Assembly: GCA_946631075.1 (NCBI GenBank)
Contig: CAMOZS010000051.1
Span: 1 to 10,010, forward strand
DNA: 10,010 nt
From: an uncultured Bacillota bacterium
GTDB taxonomy: Bacteria; Bacillota; Clostridia; Peptostreptococcales; Anaerovoracaceae
Direction of reading: 5' to 3'
Shown piece after piece: positions 5,463 through 10,010 of the stretch; within the stretch, counting starts at the first letter, position 1, and every line of letters begins with the position of its first letter. A model generated the notes under the pieces. That model saw only the letters and a list, made by a program, of their open reading frames with translations, had not been told where the DNA came from and ran no database searches. The translations under genes and the position numbers were made by a program.

Positions 5463-5592
5463 CACAGGAGCCGGTGACTGAGGGTCTCCTGTAACAATTC
5501 AATAAGTGCCGATGCTATTGGCAGACAGGCAGATATTTGCCTGTTTTATTGTTTTTTTTCGGTCGTTTCAGTCGTTTTCATTTCACAGGAGG
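5463..5592 (+). promoter_or_regulatory. Structured leader of the BMP operon: candidate riboswitch or attenuator
   Basis: The leader opens with a perfect 7-bp hairpin (ACAGGAG 5464-5470, 15-base loop, CTCCTGT 5486-5492). A middle segment can pair in two ways: CAATA 5500-5504 with TATTG 5516-5520, or TGCC 5507-5510 with GGCA 5520-5523. Then come the terminator hairpin (5525-5544) and the ribosome-binding site. CACAGGAG occurs both at 5463-5470 and at the Shine-Dalgarno region 5584-5591, so CTCCTGT can pair with either. ACAGG is also the start of the terminator's 5' arm. These shared arms allow switching between structures. I do not recognise the purine, preQ1, ZTP, TPP, guanidine or other common consensus here. 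A protein-bound attenuator is an alternative. The pairings are directly visible; regulation is inference. Confidence 0.6.
5525..5559 (+). terminator. Intrinsic terminator inside the leader of the BMP operon
   Basis: ACAGGCA (5525-5531) and TGCCTGT (5538-5544) form a 7-bp stem with the loop GATATT, followed by TTTTATTG and then eight T residues (to 5559). It lies between the promoter at 5428-5456 and the gene start at 5602, so it would stop transcripts before the coding region unless the stem is disrupted. Confidence 0.82.
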
Positions 5593-5601
5593 AAAAGCCA
5601 A

Positions 5602-6828
5602 ATGAAAAAATTAGTGGTACTGGTTCTGAGCCTCGCTATGGTGTTCACCTGTGTCGGGATCCTGTCCGCGTGCGGCGGTTCAGAGAGCTCTGACGAAGGT
5701 TCCGGTGATGCGTCCACCATGAAGGTCGGTTTCATCTGTCTGCACGATGAGAACTCCACCTATGACCTGAACTTCATCAATGGAGCCAAGGAAGCATGTG
5801 AAGCTCTGGGTATCAGCGAAGAGAACTACATGATCAAGACAAACATTCCGGAAGGACAGGAATGCTATGATGCAGCAGCAGAGCTGGCAGACGCCGGCTG
5901 CGGAATCATCTTTGCAGACTCCTTCGGACACGAGGACTACATGATCCAGGCAGCGAAGGACTTCCCGGAAGTGCAGTTCTGTCACGCCACAGGTACCAAG
6001 GCTCACACAGAGGGTCTGGACAACTATCACAACGCGTTCGCATCCATCTACGAAGGCCGTTATCTGGCTGGCGTAGCTGCGGGAATGAAGCTGAATGAAA
6101 TGATCGAAAACGGCGACATCGCAGAGGATGAGGCGAAGATCGGTTATGTCGGAGCATTCACCTACGCAGAGGTTATCTCCGGATACACTTCCTTCTTCCT
6201 GGGCGCTCGCTCCATCTGTGAATCTGCGACGATGGAAGTCACCTTCACCGGATCATGGTATGATGAGACAGCCGAGAAGGAAGGCGCGAACAAGCTGATC
6301 GATGACGGCTGCGTTCTGATCTCCCAGCACGCTGACTCCATGGGCGCTCCGACCGCCTGCGAAAAGGCTGGAGTACCTAACGTATCCTACAACGGCAGCA
6401 CAGTTGACGCCTGCCCGAACACATTCATCGTATCCTCCAGAATCGACTGGGCTCCGTACTATAAGTACGCTATCCAGGCGGCGATGAACGGTGAAGCGAT
6501 CGACACCGACTGGACCGGTAACCTGGAGACAGGTTCCGTCGTCCTGACCGAGGTCAACGAGAAGGCAGCAGCTGAAGGAACTCAGGAGAAGATCGACGAG
6601 GTCAAGGCTCAGCTGGAGGCCGGCGAGATCCAGGTATTCGACGCATCCGCGATCACAGTCAAGAACAAGCCCTTCGAAAGCTACAAGGCTGACGTTGACA
6701 CAGACCCGGATTACACACCGGATACAGAAGCAGTTGTGGATGGATACTTCCACGAATCCGAATTCCGTTCCGCTCCGTACTTTGATGTACAGATCGACGG
6801 TATCAAACTGCTGGATACAAGCTTCTAA
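5602..6828 (+). CDS. BMP-family substrate-binding lipoprotein of a nucleoside/purine ABC importer
   Basis: This is the extracellular receptor of the importer. The 408-residue product starts with MKKLVVLVLSLAMVF and a lipobox LSAC (21-24), so Cys24 would be lipidated and anchor it to the membrane. A short Ser/Gly/Asp/Glu linker follows. The BMP (PF02608-type) fold begins at MKVGFICLHDENS (40-52). Family blocks include GIIFADS (101-107), YEGRYLAGVAAGM (150-162), IGYVGAFTYAEVISGY (180-195), and WYDETAEKEGANKLIDDG (219-236) followed by ISQHADSMG (240-248). Relatives such as Bacillus NupN, S. mutans BmpA and Treponema PnrA bind purine or other nucleosides; the exact ligand here is not visible. The ATG at 5602 has AGGAGG 9 bases upstream. 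An in-frame GTG at 5506 lies inside the leader RNA and would spoil the signal peptide. A terminator follows, which should make this product more abundant than the ATPase and permeases. Confidence 0.93.
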   Translation: MKKLVVLVLSLAMVFTCVGILSACGGSESSDEGSGDASTMKVGFICLHDENSTYDLNFINGAKEACEALGISEENYMIKTNIPEGQECYDAAAELADAGCGIIFADSFGHEDYMIQAAKDFPEVQFCHATGTKAHTEGLDNYHNAFASIYEGRYLAGVAAGMKLNEMIENGDIAEDEAKIGYVGAFTYAEVISGYTSFFLGARSICESATMEVTFTGSWYDETAEKEGANKLIDDGCVLISQHADSMGAPTACEKAGVPNVSYNGSTVDACPNTFIVSSRIDWAPYYKYAIQAAMNGEAIDTDWTGNLETGSVVLTEVNEKAAAEGTQEKIDEVKAQLEAGEIQVFDASAITVKNKPFESYKADVDTDPDYTPDTEAVVDGYFHESEFRSAPYFDVQIDGIKLLDTSF

Positions 6829-6841
6829 GACAGATACATTT

Positions 6842-6884
6842 CAGGGAAACTCCGCAACAGTGCGGGGTTTCCCTGTTTGCTTTT
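6842..6884 (+). terminator. Intrinsic terminator after the BMP lipoprotein gene
   Basis: A 15-bp stem (6842-6856 with 6861-6875, one G-U pair) with the tetraloop ACAG is followed by TTTGCTTTT. It lies 13 bases past the stop codon, between the lipoprotein and ATPase genes. Read-through of part of the transcripts would give the usual excess of binding protein over transporter; the stem may also protect the upstream mRNA from 3' decay. Confidence 0.85.
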
Positions 6885-6885
6885 A

Positions 6886-6945
6886 TGACGAACACTGACG
6901 AAAGGATCGTGCCGCGGGGGACGGTTTTTTCATCAGTGTTTGTTG
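6886..6945 (+). repeat. Inverted repeat framing a GC-rich, T-tailed segment before the ATPase gene
   Basis: AACACTGA (6891-6898) and TCAGTGTT (6933-6940) are perfect complements; with flanking G-U pairs the stem extends to 13 bp (6886-6898 with 6933-6945). The enclosed 34 bases hold CCG/CGG followed by six T residues (6925-6930), a weak terminator-like element. No clear promoter was found between 6885 and 6966. The stem ends 8 bases before the AAAGGA site, so it might affect read-through or translation of the ATPase. Confidence 0.45.
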
Positions 6946-6966
6946 AAGAAGAGAAAGGACGAAACG

Positions 6967-8505
6967 TTGGAGAAGACCAATGCCGCAGTATCGATGCGGA
7001 ATATCACGAAAATCTTCGGAACGATCGTAGCCAACGATGATGTCAGTCTGGACATTCACAAGGGAGAGATCCTGTCCCTGCTGGGAGAGAACGGCAGCGG
7101 CAAGACCACCCTCATGAACATGCTCTCCGGGATCTATTTCCCGGATGCCGGACAGATCTTCATCGATGGCAAACCGGTGACCATCGCGTCCCCCAGGGAA
7201 GCCTTCGATCACGGAATCGGCATGATCCATCAGCACTTCAAACTGGTGGATGTTTTTACGGCTGCCGAAAATATCGTTCTCGGACTGGAGGAGGAAGGCC
7301 GGCTCGATCTGAACCGGGCGGGAGAGCGGATCCGCAAGATCTGCGACACATACGGATTCGATGTGGATCCGAAACAGAAGATCTATAACATGTCAGTTTC
7401 CCAGAAGCAGACCGTTGAGATCGTCAAGGTCCTGTACAGGGGAGCGGACATCCTGATCCTGGATGAGCCGACGGCGGTGCTGACGCCCCAGGAGACAGAG
7501 AAGCTCTTTGCCGTTCTGCGCAACATGAAAAAAGACGGCAAGACCGTCGTGATCATCACCCACAAGCTTCACGAAGTAGAGGAGATCTCCGACCGGGTAG
7601 CGGTCCTGCGCAAGGGGAAATACATCGGTGAGATGAAGACCAGCGAGACCAACGCCCAGGAGATGACCAATATGATGGTAGGCCGGGAGGTCGCCCTGAA
7701 CATAGAGCGGCCGAAGCCGGTGGACCCGAAACCGAGGATCCGGGTGGAGAACCTGACGGTCCGCAGCTCAGATGGCGTATTGAAATTAGACGATGTATCC
7801 TTTGAAGCAAAGGCTGGAGAGATCCTGGGCATCGCTGGCATATCCGGATGCGGCCAGAAGGAACTGCTGGAAGCCATCGCCGGCCTGCAGCCGGTCGAAA
7901 GCGGGACCATCGAGTACATCAACGATGATGAGACCAATGAAAGCCTGATCGGCAAGGACCCCCTGCAGATCGCGGCCATGGGAGTATCCCTTTCTTTCGT
8001 ACCGGAAGACAGACTGGGCATGGGCCTGGTCGGCAGCATGGACCTGACGGACAACATGATGTTAAGGTCCTTCCGCCGGGGCAAGTCGGTCTTCACCGAC
8101 CGCAAGACGCCCAAGAAGCTGGCGGAGAAAGTCGTTGAGGAACTGGAAGTCAACACGCCGGGCGTATCGACTCCGGTCCGGCGCCTTTCCGGAGGAAATG
8201 TCCAGAAGGTCCTGGTCGGGCGTGAGATCGCTTCTTCACCGACAGTGCTCCTGTCCGCCTATGCGGTGCGGGGACTGGACATCAATTCTTCTTATACTAT
8301 TTACAACCTGCTCAATGAGCAAAAGAAAAACGGCGTTGCTGTCGTCTATGTCGGAGAAGATCTGGACGTACTCCTGGAACTGTGCGACCGGATCCTGGTC
8401 CTCTGCAGCGGCAGGGTCAGCGGTATCGTTGACGGGGAAAGCGCCGATAAGAACCGGGTAGGTATGATGATGACAAGACTGGGAGGAGGTGGACTCGATG
8501 AGTAA
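6967..8505 (+). CDS. ABC transporter ATPase with two nucleotide-binding domains (NupO/BmpB-like)
   Basis: This subunit powers import of the ligand delivered by the BMP lipoprotein. The 512-residue protein is a tandem ABC ATPase of the RbsA/NupO type. Domain 1 has Walker A GENGSGKTT (40-48), Q-loop IHQHF (87-91), a divergent signature MSVSQKQ (142-148), Walker B ILILDEP (162-168) and the switch His199. Domain 2 is degenerate in Walker A (GISGCGQKEL, 291-300), keeps LSGGN (407-411), and has VLLSAYAVRGLD (427-438) and VGED (462-465) where active domains have Walker B Asp-Glu and the His switch. Such a weakened second domain is usual in this subfamily. I chose the TTG at 6967 because AAAGGA lies 7 bases upstream; a TTG at 6940 has no such site, and an ATG at 6994 is possible. 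It overlaps the next gene by 8 bases. Confidence 0.92.
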   Translation: MEKTNAAVSMRNITKIFGTIVANDDVSLDIHKGEILSLLGENGSGKTTLMNMLSGIYFPDAGQIFIDGKPVTIASPREAFDHGIGMIHQHFKLVDVFTAAENIVLGLEEEGRLDLNRAGERIRKICDTYGFDVDPKQKIYNMSVSQKQTVEIVKVLYRGADILILDEPTAVLTPQETEKLFAVLRNMKKDGKTVVIITHKLHEVEEISDRVAVLRKGKYIGEMKTSETNAQEMTNMMVGREVALNIERPKPVDPKPRIRVENLTVRSSDGVLKLDDVSFEAKAGEILGIAGISGCGQKELLEAIAGLQPVESGTIEYINDDETNESLIGKDPLQIAAMGVSLSFVPEDRLGMGLVGSMDLTDNMMLRSFRRGKSVFTDRKTPKKLAEKVVEELEVNTPGVSTPVRRLSGGNVQKVLVGREIASSPTVLLSAYAVRGLDINSSYTIYNLLNEQKKNGVAVVYVGEDLDVLLELCDRILVLCSGRVSGIVDGESADKNRVGMMMTRLGGGGLDE

Positions 8506-9634
8506 AGCAAGCAAAGAGCCGCTGCTCCATATCACGAAAAGAAAGACCATGGCCTGGCAGAAGGCCTGGCTGATCCGGCTGGCATCGATCGCCGCAGCCC
8601 TCATCGTCGCGGCCATCGTTACCACGACAGCGACCGGCCTGGACCCGGCCAGCGTTTTTGCGAAAATACTGGAAGGCGCCTTCGGAAGCGAGAGAAAGAT
8701 CTGGATCCTGGGCAAGGAGACGGCAGTCCTGCTCTGCATCGCGGTAGCCATGGCTCCGGCCTTCCGGATGAAGTTCTGGAACCTGGGCGGAGAAGGTCAG
8801 GTGCTGATCGGCGCCTGGATGACCGCCGCCTGCATGATCTATCTCGGTGACAAAGTGCCGGCGCCCCTGCTGATCCTGATCAGCCTGGTCGGGGCCGTAG
8901 TCATCGGCGCGGTCTGGGCCGGGATCCCGGCATTTTTCAAAGCAAAGTGGAACACCAACGAGACCCTGTTCACTCTGATGATGAACTACGTAGCTATCCA
9001 GCTGGTGGCTTACTATATCATCATCTGGGAGTCGCCCAAGGGCTCCGGCAAGGTGGGCATCATCAACCAGGCGACCAATGCCGGCTGGCTGCCCTCCATC
9101 GGAAGCTATCAGTATCTGCTGAATATCCTGATCGTTGCCTGCATCACGGTCCTCATGTATATCTATCTGCAGTACAGCAAACATGGATATGAGATCTCGG
9201 TTGTCGGTGAGAGCCAGAGCACAGCCAGATACGTCGGCATCAAAGTCGACCGGGTCATCATCCGGACCCTTCTGGTATCCGGCGGGATCTGTGGACTGTG
9301 CGGATTCCTGATGGTTGCCGGAACAGATCATACGATCACGACCACCCTGGCCGGAGGCAGAGGCTTCCTGGGCGTCCTGGTGGCATGGCTGGCACAGTTC
9401 AACGCGCTGGCTATGGTGCTGGTCAGCCTTTTGCTCTGCATACTGTCCAGGGGAGCGGGAGAGATCTCCACAGCCTTTGGACTCAACCAGTCCTTCGGCG
9501 ACATCCTGACGGGGATCATCCTGTTCTTCATCATTGGAAGCGAGTTCTTCATCAATTACCGGATCAACTTCCGGGGATCGGACAAGGCTGTGAAAGCCGC
9601 CAAATCCGCAGGTAAGGAAGGAGGTCTTCACTGA
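8498..9634 (+). CDS. ABC transporter permease 1 (NupP/BmpC-like)
   Basis: This is one of two membrane subunits forming the nucleoside channel. The 378-residue protein has about nine hydrophobic segments (roughly 25-45, 73-88, 98-116, 121-145, 155-176, 205-224, 255-274, 290-313 and 335-353). It carries the family signature KFWNLGGEGQ at 92-101, like the NIGxEGQ/NLGGEGQ motif of branched-chain/sugar/nucleoside permeases (BPD_transp_2 type). A cytoplasmic loop, VVGESQSTARYVGI (235-248), fits the ATPase-contacting EAA-like loop. The ATG at 8498 lies 8 bases after a GGAGG and overlaps the ATPase stop by 8 bases, which implies translational coupling. An in-frame GTG at 8489 would overlap the ribosome-binding site. 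Its stop shares one base with the start of the second permease. Confidence 0.93.
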   Translation: MSKASKEPLLHITKRKTMAWQKAWLIRLASIAAALIVAAIVTTTATGLDPASVFAKILEGAFGSERKIWILGKETAVLLCIAVAMAPAFRMKFWNLGGEGQVLIGAWMTAACMIYLGDKVPAPLLILISLVGAVVIGAVWAGIPAFFKAKWNTNETLFTLMMNYVAIQLVAYYIIIWESPKGSGKVGIINQATNAGWLPSIGSYQYLLNILIVACITVLMYIYLQYSKHGYEISVVGESQSTARYVGIKVDRVIIRTLLVSGGICGLCGFLMVAGTDHTITTTLAGGRGFLGVLVAWLAQFNALAMVLVSLLLCILSRGAGEISTAFGLNQSFGDILTGIILFFIIGSEFFINYRINFRGSDKAVKAAKSAGKEGGLH

Positions 9635-10010
9635 TGTTTGATCTGTTTTCGTTTATTCCCAGAGCCATCGTACAGGGCATCCCGCTCCTGTTCGGCTGTA
9701 CAGGCGAGACTATCTCCGAAAAGGCTGGCAGTCTGAACCTGGGTATTCCCGGCGTCATGTACGTCGGTGGCATATGCGGCGTCATCGGCGCCTTCCTCTA
9801 TGAACAGGCGACCGGGGGCCATGTCAACGGATTCCTGGCGATCACGATCCCCCTTCTGGCCTGTCTGATCGGGTCCCTGCTGATGGGACTGCTGTTCAGT
9901 GTGCTGACCATCACCCTCAGGGTCAATCAGAACGTCGTAGGTCTGGCCATGACCACCTTCGGCGTCGGCGTCGGCAACTTCTTCGGCGGATCCCTGATCA
10001 AGCTGACCGG
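9634..10010 (+). CDS. ABC transporter permease 2 (NupQ/BmpD-like), 3' end outside the window
   Basis: The ATG at 9634-9636 overlaps the previous stop by one base (TGATG), with AAGGAGG at 9618-9624, 9 bases upstream. The open frame runs for 125 codons to the window edge. The protein begins MFDLFSFIPRAIVQGIPLLF and has ISEKAGSLNLGIPGVM at about 27-42, matching the SE+xGxxNIGxEGMM block of the second permease in NupQ-type systems; the glutamate of the family's GxEG motif is replaced by Pro here. Hydrophobic segments follow at about 38-55 and 68-93. Together with permease 1 it should form the membrane part of the importer. The operon may continue beyond the window. Confidence 0.92.
   Translation, partial: MFDLFSFIPRAIVQGIPLLFGCTGETISEKAGSLNLGIPGVMYVGGICGVIGAFLYEQATGGHVNGFLAITIPLLACLIGSLLMGLLFSVLTITLRVNQNVVGLAMTTFGVGVGNFFGGSLIKLT

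Noticed and set aside
5506..5601. GTG-started extension of the BMP lipoprotein
   Set aside because: It would place 32 residues before an obvious lipoprotein signal peptide and translate through the terminator hairpin. The ATG at 5602 has a good ribosome-binding site.
8417..9631. 404-codon open frame antisense to permease 1
   Set aside because: It is the mirror of a well-supported permease gene. The product is rich in Asp, Gln, His and Gly with no family features, as expected from antisense reading of GC-rich codons.

Overview
The window looks like chromosome from an anaerobic, moderately GC-rich member of the Bacillota, most likely class Clostridia. The evidence is strong AGGAGG/AAAGGA ribosome-binding sites, one TTG start, sigma-A-type promoters with 17-nt spacers, U-tailed intrinsic terminators, a Na+-pumping decarboxylase subunit and a BMP-type nucleoside ABC operon. 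No mobile element, tRNA, rRNA or CRISPR array was seen. The taxonomic call is inference.

Left part (1-1650, plus strand): the C-terminal end of peptide chain release factor 2 is followed by a promoter and a stand-alone gene for the membrane beta subunit of a Na+-translocating decarboxylase (OadB/GcdB/MmdB family). That gene ends at a strong hairpin terminator shared with the convergent gene.

Middle part (1650-5330, minus strand): three separately transcribed genes. They are a PpaX-like HAD phosphatase, a 570-residue exported beta-helix protein of unknown function whose N-terminal export segment occurs twice, and an Apt-like purine phosphoribosyltransferase. Each has its own promoter candidate. 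The latter two have U-tailed terminators, and the HAD gene shares the convergent hairpin. A 419-base gap (4264-4682) holds a perfect -10 box, a palindrome at the expected start point, repeated GTTGCA boxes, competing hairpins and 18-bp tandem repeats, but no convincing gene.

Right part (5400-10010, plus strand): a near-consensus promoter drives a structured leader that contains an intrinsic terminator ahead of a BMP-family lipoprotein gene. After another terminator come a double-domain ABC ATPase and two overlapping permease genes; the second permease runs off the window. This is the layout of the NupNOPQ/BmpABCD nucleoside importers. With the divergent phosphoribosyltransferase it suggests a purine uptake and salvage locus: the lipoprotein captures a nucleoside or base, the permease pair with its ATPase imports it, and the transferase may return a free base to the nucleotide pool.

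The item most worth following is the leader at 5463-5592. Its first hairpin, the terminator hairpin and the Shine-Dalgarno region share complementary ACAGG/CCTGT segments, so they could form mutually exclusive structures. I could not match it to a riboswitch class I know.
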